64,000 bases of DNA from Pyrenopolyporus hunteri (Eukaryota > Ascomycota > Sordariomycetes > Xylariales > Hypoxylaceae), in assembly GCA_902806595.1 (NCBI GenBank), contig CADCXC010000038.1, forward strand, positions 2,790,001 to 2,854,000. The letters are read 5' to 3'. A model generated the notes under the pieces. It ran no database searches and was not told where the DNA came from. It saw only the letters and a program-made list of their open reading frames with translations. Both the position numbers and the translations under genes were made by a program. Each line of letters starts with the position of its first letter. Positions within the stretch are counted from its first letter, which is position 1. This document shows, piece after piece, positions 11,648-22,299 of the stretch.

Positions 11648-13687
11648 GATCGCGGTGTACGGCTTTTAGAACTTCGAGAAGCGGTGCGCCGCGACGGGAG
11701 TCATTAGGCGGATTGACGGCCCCGCAAGTCGCGAGGCGTCGCGCATAGAGTGGGAGAATGGGAAATGCTTTAGAGGCTGGTAATTGACGAAGACGGGGCA
11801 GAATAGAGAAAAGAGCAAGTCCAACTTATGAAGCCCAATGGATGTGTGTTGTATACTGGGCTATACCGGTGTGTATATAATGCCTAACGGTCTCCTATTG
11901 ACAAGTTCGATGGTAACTCAATGGCAGCTCGGTAGGTGGTAGCTCGATGATCTACTCGATATACATAGGTATTATCCCGTCGCTAAGGTACGGTCGGCAG
12001 CAGGCCCTATTGTCTTCTTTTTTGGGTTGCCTGGTCGAGGTTCGGCTTTGCTCACACTTGCAGTGATTTTGGCCGAGGCATTACCTGTACTGGGTATGGT
12101 AGAGAGCCGTAGACGAGGCAGGGCGATAGGAGGCACGGACCAAAATGGTCGGCTACGTGTGAACGCTGCATGGATATGCTATTTGCTGGATTTGCTGCAG
12201 CAAAATCTGTGCTAAAGCTGTTGTTATCGTTATCGATACGGATGTGTATCATTCCACAGCGGTGTATACTAGGCGGGTACCATCATATACACCTCCATAC
12301 ATGTGGGCGCCTATCAAATATTCAATTTGATGTGTACTCCCATAGTCACAAGAAGTATCCAAGAAGTAGCTGGTACATATCATCTTAAGAGGTAGGTACC
12401 TATAAATTGTTATAGGTCTGAATACATCATTAGGCTCTAGATTTTTTGTTAGAAATTGAGGCATAGAAATCAACATAGATATGCCATCCTCTCACTTGTT
12501 TGGCAGAGTATCAATGAGCTGAGACGTTAATAGGTAAATCACCGAGGAATCTAACATGTACCCATCTTACTAAACCGCCAAATCCAATATACTTCATAAA
12601 CGGGCAGGTATGATATGCCTTTTTACATGTTAGGTAGGTGCAACAGGGTTCACACATGTATAAGGCAAGAGCCAACTCATTTTCTAACCCTTAAAAGACT
12701 CTTCTTCTCCTTTTCTCCCCATTAATACCCAATCACACACAGCCCCCAAAAAACCATCACAACATGAGTGATCATGTGGTTGTGGGGGGTTTTTTTTTTC
12801 TTCACCTCTCTTTCGCCTCCTAATTTCACTTACATGGCCGGGTACCCAGTAGCGGCAGTTAGAAATGCCCTGACTAGCATTGGATGCGGCACCGCCCCGA
12901 TGAATCGGACCCTTAGCTCCTATATCATTCACTTTCACATGTCTTTGTTATCGAAACCGCGTTATTCTGCTAGGGAGCGTAGGCTATCCTCCCCCACCCT
13001 CCTCGCCTAGCTCCCCTCTTATTTGTTTTTACTATCTTGTTATTCGACCAGAGTCGAGCGGCTTGGAACCAACTACGTATCAGGTACAATGCTCAAAAAG
13101 AATCCAGACTACGACCTGCATACTGACGTAGTATTCCTTGATCTCCGGGACGCACCTTGGCAAGATTCTATCCTTCTCCATCCTTGTAAAGATAGGGGGT
13201 CGCTTTCCGTTTTGATCATAGCAACTTTGATCCAGGAGTCGTCCGTCGATTTTTGTCAATTTTCGTCGATTTACACTAGCGACCGCCAACTTCCCGCTTC
13301 TGATATATCTTCATTTCGTTGGTCGCCGCAGACTGCCTTGGAATTTCAATCCAAGTCCCAATCCAAGTCCCAATCCAAGTCCCAATCCAAGTCCCAATCC
13401 AAGTCCGGCGCTAGATCAATTCCTTAAAACAACTATGACGCGGCTTCGTTGCTGACATGTTATTTAGAACCCTCCTAGATTTCTAGACTCGGCCTGGGTT
13501 TGACGGTTCTTCAATTCATTCGCTACATTATCATTCTAATTGCCATTGTCACTGTTCATCTCTCCCGATCCTCTCTCGTCCTCGATACAACCGATATAAA
13601 CGGGGTTTCTCTCGATTTAAGAGTAAAGGACGTTTCCTAGTGTTCCTCGAGACCGGATGAATATCTTTCAAGTAGTTAAACGTCGCA
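11648..13687. other. Divergent intergenic region (PEX6 / lipase)
   Basis: About 2 kb between two divergent starts must hold both promoters. Pyrimidine-rich tracts (12700-12830) and TAGGTA runs near 12390 and 12630 are visible. A 112-codon open frame (13089-13427) ends about 260 nt before the lipase ATG and includes the 12-nt tandem repeat listed separately. It looks more like leader sequence than a gene. Confidence 0.5.
13347..13406 (+). repeat. Tandem repeat, five perfect 12-nt units
   Basis: The unit CAATCCAAGTCC is repeated five times without a mismatch. In the open frame 13089-13427 it reads as (QSKS)n. Because 12 is a multiple of three, copy-number change would not shift that frame. No homologue of the frame is recognised. 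Confidence 0.9.
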
Positions 13688-15853
13688 ATGGGTCTTAGTA
13701 GTCACCATTCCCAGGCCGGGTTGCAGCCACCTGATTCCGCTACCGTTCAAGCAGCCGTCGAATTTTCTCAGCAGGCGGAGAAGCTCTCCCTCCAGACAAC
13801 TCACAATAACGAACATCAAGAGACCCTCGCCGTCGAGGCCCAGTTTGTAACGCCGCAGGATCCAGTCATTGTCACGGCCGACGGGAACCGACTGCCCCCC
13901 GTCCCGCTTGAACAGGCGCATAAACTTAATATTCTGAAAGAAGAATTAAATAACGGTGTTCCTGAGGATGCGACTCCTCACGATGACCGCGACGCCCTCC
14001 CGTCGCCGGGTGCTGTCGCCGGCTTAGGGTCGACTTCGTATGCCGAGAACAAAGCGGCGCAAAAGTCGTCCGAGGGATCGCTACGGAGGACGATGCCGCC
14101 AACAAACACACACCCACTTTTCCCTCCTCTCCCTTTGTATGGTCCGCCGTCCTTACTTCGCGATATACAATGCTGGACTTTCCGAATATCATCCTTTTTC
14201 CTCAGCGCCGCTTTCCTTGGCGTTATCGTTCTCGGCGCCCTGTTCACAAGCATACCTAGAGTGTGTGACAAGATCTGGAAACGCGCAACATTCAGGAACC
14301 CCGACGCCGGGAGGCCGTTCTATGAAGAGGAAATGAAGAGGCAGAATATACGAAAGGAACAGGAAAGAACCTGGAAGAGACGGCGGTCTCAGGACCAGGG
14401 AACCTTAGATCAAGAGAATTCTCAGGGGAACGAAGGCTACGTTCCGACCGAAGGCGGACCAGACCCCGTTATCTGCGACGTCAGCTATTATGCGCGAAGA
14501 GTAGGCCTGGACATCGAAGAATTCCAAGTACAGACCGAAGATGGGTTTATCATCGATCTATGGCACGTTTACGATCCCAAGGAATATACCAAACTAGACG
14601 AACAGGAGCGATCTTATCGGGGCCCAGAACTGTTCACGGGGGATACTAGGAGACAGCGAAGGGATCCAGACCAGAAGCCCAAATTCCCGGTGCTCCTCAT
14701 GCATGGACTGCTTCAAAGTTCGGGAGCCTACTGCGTTAACGACGACGATTCGTTGGCATTTTATTTATGCAAATCCGGTTACGACGTATGGCTCGGGAAC
14801 AATCGATGCGGTTTCAATCCGAAGCACGCCTTATTGGACTACTCGGATCCTCGCATGTGGTGCTGGAACATCCGCCAGATGGGCGTCTTCGATCTACCTG
14901 CGTTGGTCTCGCGAGTATTATACGAGACCGGATTCGAGAAGGTCGGTTTGATTTGCCACTCACAGGGTACGACTCAGACGTTCGTAGCCCTCGCAAAGGA
15001 ACAGCGTCCCGAACTGGGAGAGAAGCTCACCGTGTTCTGCGCACTTGCGCCAGCGGCCTATGCCGGACCCTTGATTGGAAAGATGTACTTCAAGTTCATG
15101 CGCGTGATATCACCAAGCCTCTTCCGACTTATGTTCGGTATCCACGCTTTTATTCCTTTGATGATGACTATGCATTCGATTCTACCGTCAGGCCTCTACG
15201 GATGGCTTGGATATACGGTGTTCTCGTTTCTCTTCGATTGGTCAGATATTCGTTGGGACCGCGGCTTGAGAGACCGTATGTTCCAGTTTGCTCCTGTTTA
15301 CGTGAGCGCCGAGTCGATGCGCTGGTGGTTAGGTCGAGAATGTTTTGCTAAACACAAATGCATTCTATCTACGAAGGAAGAATGGCGCAGCGAGGAGAGA
15401 GAGGATGGAACTGACGGACCGCTCGCTGAAACGGCCAGTCAACAGAGAGGCCGTATCTTAAGAAGCGAGACCAGAGAACGCAACAAAAAACCAAAAGGAG
15501 CTACCGCCTGGTACAATGAGCAGGTGTGCCCGTTCGCGTTATGGGTTGCTGGGAACGATAATCTCGTCGACGGGCGGAAACTACTACGGCGATTTGAAAG
15601 GGGTAGAGAACCGCACGTCAGGGTCGTTCATAGTAAAATCCTACCAGAATACGAGCACCTTGACGTTATCTGGGCGATAGATGCGGTAGACCAGATTTTC
15701 CAGGAGATCCGAGAGGTGCTCTGGAAGACGTGCGATGTTAGGGACAAGTGCAGAATACCGAAGGGTTGCGAGGATATATCGGCGTGGGCGCCGCCAGATG
15801 GCACCGGGGCGGACGATGAGGACGCTGTGCAATCGAGCAGCGACTCGGCGTAA
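13688..15853 (+). CDS. Membrane-anchored acid/steryl-ester lipase (alpha/beta hydrolase)
   Basis: This single exon encodes 721 aa. A hydrophobic segment at about 166-190 (FFLSAAFLGVIVLGALF) should anchor the protein, as in the Tgl1/Yeh1/Yeh2 steryl ester hydrolases of lipid droplets and plasma membrane. The abhydro-lipase region starts near VISDV-like VICDVSYYARRVGLDIEEF, followed by the oxyanion motif LMHGLLQSS (about 337), the nucleophile elbow CHSQGT with Ser about 425, an Asp in AGNDNLVDGR (about 624) and a His in YEHLDVIW (about 657): a complete Ser-Asp-His triad. The N-terminal 150 residues and the acidic Ser-rich C terminus are low-complexity. Sterol-ester hydrolase is the best guess; triacylglycerol activity is also possible. 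Confidence 0.9.
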   Translation: MGLSSHHSQAGLQPPDSATVQAAVEFSQQAEKLSLQTTHNNEHQETLAVEAQFVTPQDPVIVTADGNRLPPVPLEQAHKLNILKEELNNGVPEDATPHDDRDALPSPGAVAGLGSTSYAENKAAQKSSEGSLRRTMPPTNTHPLFPPLPLYGPPSLLRDIQCWTFRISSFFLSAAFLGVIVLGALFTSIPRVCDKIWKRATFRNPDAGRPFYEEEMKRQNIRKEQERTWKRRRSQDQGTLDQENSQGNEGYVPTEGGPDPVICDVSYYARRVGLDIEEFQVQTEDGFIIDLWHVYDPKEYTKLDEQERSYRGPELFTGDTRRQRRDPDQKPKFPVLLMHGLLQSSGAYCVNDDDSLAFYLCKSGYDVWLGNNRCGFNPKHALLDYSDPRMWCWNIRQMGVFDLPALVSRVLYETGFEKVGLICHSQGTTQTFVALAKEQRPELGEKLTVFCALAPAAYAGPLIGKMYFKFMRVISPSLFRLMFGIHAFIPLMMTMHSILPSGLYGWLGYTVFSFLFDWSDIRWDRGLRDRMFQFAPVYVSAESMRWWLGRECFAKHKCILSTKEEWRSEEREDGTDGPLAETASQQRGRILRSETRERNKKPKGATAWYNEQVCPFALWVAGNDNLVDGRKLLRRFERGREPHVRVVHSKILPEYEHLDVIWAIDAVDQIFQEIREVLWKTCDVRDKCRIPKGCEDISAWAPPDGTGADDEDAVQSSSDSA

Positions 15854-16822
15854 TCCTTAATTAGAACATGATACCCTTTTCCGACTTTTACCTTGAGATA
15901 CGAACGCACGACGGTATGGGGACCAGCTTGAAATATTATAGCTGACGAGTATAATATGCCATATATACAGTACATAAGATACGATAGACGTTTATATGAA
16001 ATATAGTTATAATGTTTACTTTGCTATTTCCATCTTGTTCCATGACATTATCTCCGACTAATACCAGCACCTCCCTTACACGGATGGTCAGCAGCCCCCA
16101 ACACCTCTCCAAGATTCCCCGCAGCGGGCTTGCCTCGTCTGGGGCTAGCGATCCAACCGGCGCACGAGAACCGGGGTCCCGTTATCTTGGGACCTTGATA
16201 TTTCCTGCGTACCTACATATTCACACGCGTCTCTCGTAGAGATGTCTTTGGAATCTATTTCTATAATTAAGAGCGGTAACATATCTGGCATCAGAGATAA
16301 AAGCACAAGCACCGTATAAGTTAACTACAAATCCAGGCAGAGCGCAAAACCCAAACAGTTAAAACTAAAGGTGTGCTTGAAACGTAAGATTTTGAGACGT
16401 GATCTCCGGTCAAGGATCATAAGTCCGATTTCTTATTACGACCAGTGGGCTCCAACTCCATCAGACTCCACCTATCTGACATGGAGCCTTCGCCGGGGGT
16501 AGTGCACATATATAAGAAGGGGGAGGGGGGCGACGCGGCTCTAAGTGGGTTGGAGGATCCCACGGCTTTCCACGGCTCCTTTTTTTTTGTTGTTGTTGTT
16601 GTTATTGTATTAAGTACGAAACTTACCTCGGGAGGTTTAACCGTGGGAGCCACAGCGGTCAAGACAACCAGCTTCAACCCTTCACCTTGACCTTTTCGGG
16701 TAATCCTTACCCTATATACGTGCTTACGTACCTAACATACATCCCCCCAAGCTTAGCTGTCTATCTATCTCCATTTTTGCTTCCTTCTCATAAATAAGTA
16801 TCGGGGTTTCGTAGACGTCATC
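15854..16822. other. Spacer between lipase and CoA-ligase genes
   Basis: No gene is supported. It contains the lipase 3' flank, a T-run followed by a (GTT)n microsatellite at about 16579-16602, and the pyrimidine-rich promoter of the next gene (about 16740-16800). Confidence 0.55.
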
Positions 16823-18812
16823 ATGGTTGTCATCAAGTCCTTCCACGCGCCGCTGCAGATCCCAGATCTCGACCTATGGCAGCTTGTGTTCGAGAGGAAG
16901 GACAGACCGTTTCCGGAAGATAAGGGTAAAACCTCACCGCTGCCAAATTCATAAGCTCACCCATACACCCACATAATATGAGAAGAACGAATGATCTAAC
17001 ACACTCTAATAGAAATATACATCGACCCCGACACGAAGCGCTCATACACATGGGCGCAAGCCAAGGCCACGGCCGCGGAGTTCGGCAAGGGCCTCAAGTC
17101 GCAATGGGGGTTCAAGAAGGGGGACGTGCTGGGCTTCTTCTCGCCCAACAGCATCGACTACCCGCCCGTGTTCTTCGGCGTGCACTGGGCCGGCGGCGCG
17201 TGCTCGACGGCGAACCCGACGTACACGGCCAAGGAGCTGGCCTTCCAGATGAAGGACTCGGGCGTCGTCGGCATCGTCACGCAGCTCCCCATGCTGCCCA
17301 CCGTGCTCGAGGCCGCCAAGGCCATCGGGCTCCCCGAGGACCGCGTCATCCTGCTCGGCGACGCGCGCGACCCCACGGGCAAGTTCAAGCACTTCACCGA
17401 GATACGGAGCCCCGGCGGCCTGCTGGGCCTGTCTACGCTGAGGCCGCGGATCGACCCGAAGAAGGATATCGCGTTCCTGGTGTATAGCTCCGGGACCACG
17501 GGGTTGCCTAAGGGCGTGTGTCTCACGCATTACAATATCGTCGCCAACCTCGTCCAGCTGGGCCACTGCGATATCCTGAACGGCCTATACCACTCGGGCG
17601 GGCCCGACGGTAAGGGCGACAAGCAGATTGCGGTGCTGCCGTTCTTTCACGTTTACGTAAGTGACGCTCGATCTATCTTACACGCATATATATATATGAT
17701 TTACCCGCCTACGAGAGGGAATACCCCCAGCTCAAGAACAATAAGGAAGACTCACACATCTCCCAGGGCCTCACGTGCATAGCACTCCAAAGCATAACCA
17801 TGGGCCTACAAGCGATCGTGCTGCCCAAATTCGACCTAGACAAGTTCTGCCAAGCGATCCAGGACCACGGGGTGACCTTCGCGGCGATCCCGCCGCCGGT
17901 GGTCCTCGCGCTGGCGAAGCACCCGGCGGCGGGCAAGTACGACCTGTCGAGCGTGAAGTGGGTGAACTCGGGGGCGGCGCCGCTGGGGCGGGAGCTGGTG
18001 GAGCAGGTGTGGCAGCGGCTCAGCATCCCCGTGATGCAGGGGTACGGGCTGTCGGAGACGGCGCCCGCGGTCACCAAGATGAACATCGCCGACTGGAAGC
18101 GGCACAACGGCTCCTGCGGCAAGCTGCTGCCCAACGTCGAGGCCAAGATCGTCGACGTCGGCTCCGGCCGCGAGCGCGGCCTCGGCGAGGGCGAGGGCGA
18201 GCTCTGGTTCCGCGGGCCCAACGTCTTCCCCGGCTACCTGAACCGCCCCGAGCTGCAGAAGGACACGTTCAGCGAGGACGGCTTCTTCAAGACGGGGGAC
18301 ATCGGGTATGCCGATGCCAAGGGGAATTTCTACATCACGGATCGGCTGAAGGAGCTTATTAAGTATAGTAAGTACACGCCCACGCCCATACCTACACCCA
18401 CACACCTATCTACCTACCTCCTAGCCATCTCTCCACACCCAGAGCACTAACAACCACCTCTCTTCCCCCTAAACCAGAGGGTTTCCAAGTCGCCCCCGCC
18501 GAACTCGAAAGCGTGCTTTTGGGGCACGACGAAGTAGCAGACGCGTGCGTAGTACCGGCGCACGACCGGGTGCGGGAGACGGAGGTGCCGCGGGCGTACG
18601 TGGTATTGCGGCCGGGCATCGAGCGCACCGAGGCCAAGGCGGCGGAGCTCGTGGCCTGGGTCGAGGGGCGCGTGGCCCAGCATAAGCGACTGCGCGGCGG
18701 CGTGCGCTTCATCGACGCCGTGCCTAAGAACGCTAGCGGGAAGCTGCTGCGCCGGGTGTTGAAGGAGGAGGCGCGCAAGGAGGACCAGCGTGCTGAGGGG
18801 CCCAAGTTATGA
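16823..18812 (+). CDS. 4-coumarate-CoA-ligase-like acyl-CoA synthetase
   Basis: Four exons, 16823-16925, 17013-17656, 17767-18367 and 18478-18812, encode 560 aa, normal for the 4CL/luciferase branch of the ANL superfamily. These enzymes adenylate a carboxylic acid with ATP and transfer it to CoA. Visible motifs are the AMP-binding loop YSSGTTGLPKG (about 191-204), VLPFFHVYG, MQGYGLSETAP, the hinge GNFYITDRLKELIKYKGFQVAP (split by intron 3 at the Lys codon) and the catalytic-lysine motif NASGKLLRR near the C terminus. The substrate is not predictable: aromatic or medium-chain acids are both plausible. The protein ends in Pro-Lys-Leu, a weak PTS1 variant, so peroxisomal location is possible. 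Exons 2-4 are markedly rich in G/C at third positions compared with the neighbouring lipase. Confidence 0.93.
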
Positions 18813-19224
18813 TGATGGAGATGGGCCTTCTTTGTTGTAGTGCGTGGTAGTGGTGGTAGATGTGGAAGTTGTTGGTGATATGATGGTAGATAGGGGTATA
18901 GCGTGTAGAGCTATGCTGTCTAAATTCCGAATACCCAGGTATATACATAGCGTTGATACAACTATTGGCACAGCTAGCCAAACGCTCCTTTCCCATTTTT
19001 CTATCCGTGATAAGTCGTCTAACCCGGCCTTAAGTATGTAGCATCCCTAGACGCCGGTGTATATGTCGTTATATCGTAGTGAGATCCTGATTTGTACTAG
19101 ATCCAACCTCGGGGCTCTTTGCTCTTCTTATCTTCGCCTCCTACGGACTCGGCGTCTACCCACTTAGCATAGGTCTCCCCTAACCGGACCTCGCTCATAG
19201 CGATCGTAGTCGTTTAGTACGCAC
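18813..19224. other. Convergent 3' spacer
   Basis: The CoA-ligase and ATP11 genes end toward each other here. I see a GT-rich start (18835-18890) and no gene. Confidence 0.6.
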
Positions 19225-20232
19225 TCAACCCAGCTTCTCGCTCTCTTCTAATAATCTCTCAACACTAAAGGCGCCATCGCCCCGTCCAAATTCCTCCAAC
19301 AACCTCCTCTTAGCACCACCCACATCGCCGCCCGCGCCCTCTCCCCCGTAGAACCTCTGCAGCAGCATGACAAGCCACCTCGCATCCTCGACACTCGCTC
19401 CACGACCATCAACCACATTCCCCGCCATAAGCACGACGCCCGGTGACTCGGCAAGCCCGTCGTCCCAGTAATGCGTGACGCTGGTATGCGGCTGGGCCCA
19501 CTCGCCGCGGGCCTTGAACTCGGCGAGCTGGGTGAAGAGGACGGTGGCGGTGCGCGAGGGCGCGTCGAACACCCACTGCAGGAAGTGGATCTCGGCGCCG
19601 ACGTCGCCGCCCCGCGGCACCGGCAGCACGAACGACGGGTGCCGCCGCGCCGTCGCCTCCAGGCACCGGTACGTCGCGGCCGGGATCACCGCACACAGCG
19701 ACTGGGACGACGCCGCGTGCCGCAGCCGCCATATCGCCGAGAGCTCCTTCTCCGGCAGCGCGCGCGCCTTGGGCAGGTCGAGGATCTCGGAGAGGGGCTT
19801 CACGGCGGCGTTGGTCGTACCGCTGGGGGTGGTGGGGGTGGAGGACGGGGATGCTTGCGGTTGAGGAGGGGGCGGGTGTGTCTGGGTAGGGCTGTCGGTT
19901 CGAATTTGCGACGTTGCGGTGGTCGATGTCGGCGCGGGTTGGTCGGAGAGTAGGGCGTCGAGGCCGGGAACGGAGAGGCTGTCCTTCTTCTTAAGCTCTT
20001 GTATGCGGTCTTTATAGGCCTCCTTAAGCTCGCCGATATCTCGTAGGCCTTCCTCGCGGGCTTTACGGTCGAGTTTTTCGCGATACTTCTCAGTAATGCT
20101 GCGGTCGGCCTGGGTGGTGACTAGGAATCGCACGTCGTGGACCTGCGCCCAGCGGCGCTGCTGGTTCGGAAGGCGGAAAGGTAACCGCCGCCCCAAGAGG
20201 TTGCGCAGGACTGGGATACGGGCGGATGCCAT
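19225..20232 (-). CDS. ATP11: Mitochondrial F1-ATPase assembly factor Atp11
   Basis: This single exon encodes 335 aa. Atp11 is a matrix chaperone that binds the free F1 beta subunit so it can assemble with alpha. The N terminus (MASARIPVLRNLLGRRL) is Arg-rich and lacks acidic residues, fitting a matrix presequence. The segment EKYREKLDRKAREEGL followed by LKEAYKD is the family's helical entry; the ATP11 domain then runs from about 120 to the end. The first ATG of the frame (20232) was chosen because the longer open frame upstream starts with a non-ATG codon. The middle of the gene (about 19490-19760) is strongly GC-rich. Confidence 0.9.
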   Translation of the reverse strand: MASARIPVLRNLLGRRLPFRLPNQQRRWAQVHDVRFLVTTQADRSITEKYREKLDRKAREEGLRDIGELKEAYKDRIQELKKKDSLSVPGLDALLSDQPAPTSTTATSQIRTDSPTQTHPPPPQPQASPSSTPTTPSGTTNAAVKPLSEILDLPKARALPEKELSAIWRLRHAASSQSLCAVIPAATYRCLEATARRHPSFVLPVPRGGDVGAEIHFLQWVFDAPSRTATVLFTQLAEFKARGEWAQPHTSVTHYWDDGLAESPGVVLMAGNVVDGRGASVEDARWLVMLLQRFYGGEGAGGDVGGAKRRLLEEFGRGDGAFSVERLLEESEKLG

Positions 20233-21051
20233 TAGGAGGGAACGGGAGACTATAAGGAAAAAGAATGATAGAAAAGAAGGCAAGAACCCAAGTGTTAGTG
20301 TTTTTATTACCACTCTTGATCAATTAATAGGTATAGAGAGTGTGTTGAAAAGAGAAGAGAACGGAACGGAACTAAAAATTGTTGATGTTGAACTTTGACG
20401 TAGATCTTGCCAGGGTAAGTGCAGTCTAGTACCCTTTCACGCACAGGACGGATCGAGAAAACGTGGGGCACACCTCCAATTCCCAAAAGAAGGCAGGAGC
20501 AGGAGGTAGGTAGGTACATATCATAAATCCGGGGAGAGAGCATGGGATAGACGGCAGGCACACCCTCAGCGACCCCGACCAGCCGTACTGACCTATTAAA
20601 GCATCCTTAATTCAAATTACCCCAAGATCCCTCCTTTCTTTCAACTCCTTCCATCTTCTTTCTCCTCTCTCTCTCCTCTCTCTCCTCACTTAGGCAGAAG
20701 CACTTCACGATACGGAATGCATAAATAGGGAATGAGACGCTTCGTTTCATTTACACTGTTCCAAGCCTCGCTCAATATGATCCGACAACTAGGCTGATGA
20801 AAAAAACAGTATACATAACATAATTCCACTCTGCTTCCGCTATTATGCAGGTATCATACTCTCAATCGGGTCTCGGTCACCTCTCTCATCCGTGTCCCTC
20901 TCGTCCTACAACGGCGTTGCTTCTACCTAGATCCAGGCTCTTGGCTTAATCCCGTCTAGGTCTTAGTTTAGGTCTAAATCTTATCGCCTTCTATCCACTT
21001 CTAATACGTCTCCTTGAAATCTATCATCTGGTATCGTTGTATTAAAGGTTT
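20233..21051. other. Spacer upstream of ATP11
   Basis: It holds the ATP11 promoter and the CCP1 3' flank. A polypyrimidine tract at 20629-20690 (TCTCCTCTCTCTC type) points rightward, like a fungal promoter CT box, but no plus-strand gene follows it. A TAGGTAGGTAC run lies at about 20506. Confidence 0.5.
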
Positions 21052-22229
21052 CTAAGCGTTGACAGGCTTAAAGATGATCCGCTCGGTGTCTTCCTTGAAG
21101 GGTACGCCGAGCTCAAACAGCTTGGTGACGGCCGCGGCGAAGTCCTTGAAGAAGAGGTCGTTGTCCTTGGCGTATTTCTCCACCCACTGTCTCATCGACT
21201 TGTCTTGGATGAGGGCGTAGTCCGCCGGCAACATCATGAGAGACTTGGTCTTGACGTCTTGGTACTGCTTGGGGCCATCCCACTTGCGGATCTGCCACTT
21301 CTCCTCAAGGAGTAGGCGGTAGTAGTCGTTAGTCAGGACGGTAGGAGAGAAGGTCCACGGTCCCTCGAACCCGCTTCGGTCTGGGTGGCAGCGACCGAGA
21401 GCGTGAGCACCGGCGAGGGCCACGATCTCCTGGTCGTTGAAGCCCATGCGGTAGAAGATGGCACGAAGGTGGTCGGCTCCCTTGGCGCCGTCGGGGAGAC
21501 GTCCGTCGGGAGTGCAAGCCGCAGCATCTCGGTCCTGACGACCAGGCCGGAACGGGATGAGAGGTCCCTGCATCTCCTGGATGGCGGCGATACCACCGAT
21601 GATCCACAGGTCCGAGTAAGAGATCCAGGGGAACTTGGCTGTAATAACTGAGTGTTAGCTCCGAGGTATCACGCCTACTACGGTACACGGCGACGAGACA
21701 TTGTTCCTCGACATATCCCCTAGAGTAGGCCGGACGTACCTTTTACAGGCTCAAGGAAATCCCGAGCGTGCTTTAAGCCGGCATTTGCGCCGTGGTCGCC
21801 CTCGGGGGCGAATCGCATAGTGGCGCCGTTGCTACCACCGGTGCCGGTCTCCTTGTCGTAAGTTCCGCTGGCGTGCCACGCGAGACGGACAAGGACGGGG
21901 CCGTAGCTACCATCGTCATACTCGTCGTCCTCCTCGAGGCGGTTGGCAATCTCGTTGTACACCTTCTGGTAATCCTCCTTGGTGGGAGTGAAAACCTTGG
22001 GGCTAATCGAGCTACCCTTGGTGAAAAAGTAGTAACCGGCACCACCCGCAACGGCAGCACCCGCCAGGTAGATTAGGGTCGACGAGCTTGAGGTCTTGGG
22101 GGATTCCGACGAGTAATAGCGGCGACCACTTTGTCGGAAAGCCTGTCGAGAAGACGTAGCGAATGTGTTTCTGGCAGTGGTGCGCAGGGTCGCGCGGGCG
22201 AACTGGCGAGACACAGTCGAGGCCGACAT
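21052..22229 (-). CDS. CCP1: Cytochrome c peroxidase, mitochondrial
   Basis: Two exons on the minus strand, 22229-21740 and 21638-21052, encode 358 aa. Ccp1 reduces hydrogen peroxide in the intermembrane space using electrons from cytochrome c. An Arg/Ser-rich presequence precedes a hydrophobic bipartite-sorting segment (LIYLAGAAVAGGAGYYFF), as in yeast. The distal haem site is RLAWHASGTYD, the proximal His lies in LAGAHALGRCH, and FEGPW marks the radical-bearing Trp region of class I peroxidases. The intron (21639-21739) splits the Ala codon of VKAKFPW. The ATG at 22229 follows an AG directly, so the 5' leader probably contains an intron. Confidence 0.96.
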
Positions 22230-22299
22230 CTGCAACAACTCGGGTTAGATATTTGGCGGGCGTCAATGCTGAGACATTGGAGGGGGAGGGGCGCCTTAC
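22230..22299 (-). other. Probable 5' UTR intron of CCP1
   Basis: On the minus strand a GTAAGG donor (22299) is followed by a CTAAC branch site and ends at GTTGCAG, directly against the CCP1 start codon. The 70-nt length and signals match other introns in the window. No coding test is possible because it lies in the leader. Confidence 0.55.

Noticed and set aside
17042..17566. Long frames on both strands inside the CoA-ligase gene
   Set aside because: High GC removes stop codons in all frames; only the spliced plus frame carries the AMP-binding motifs.
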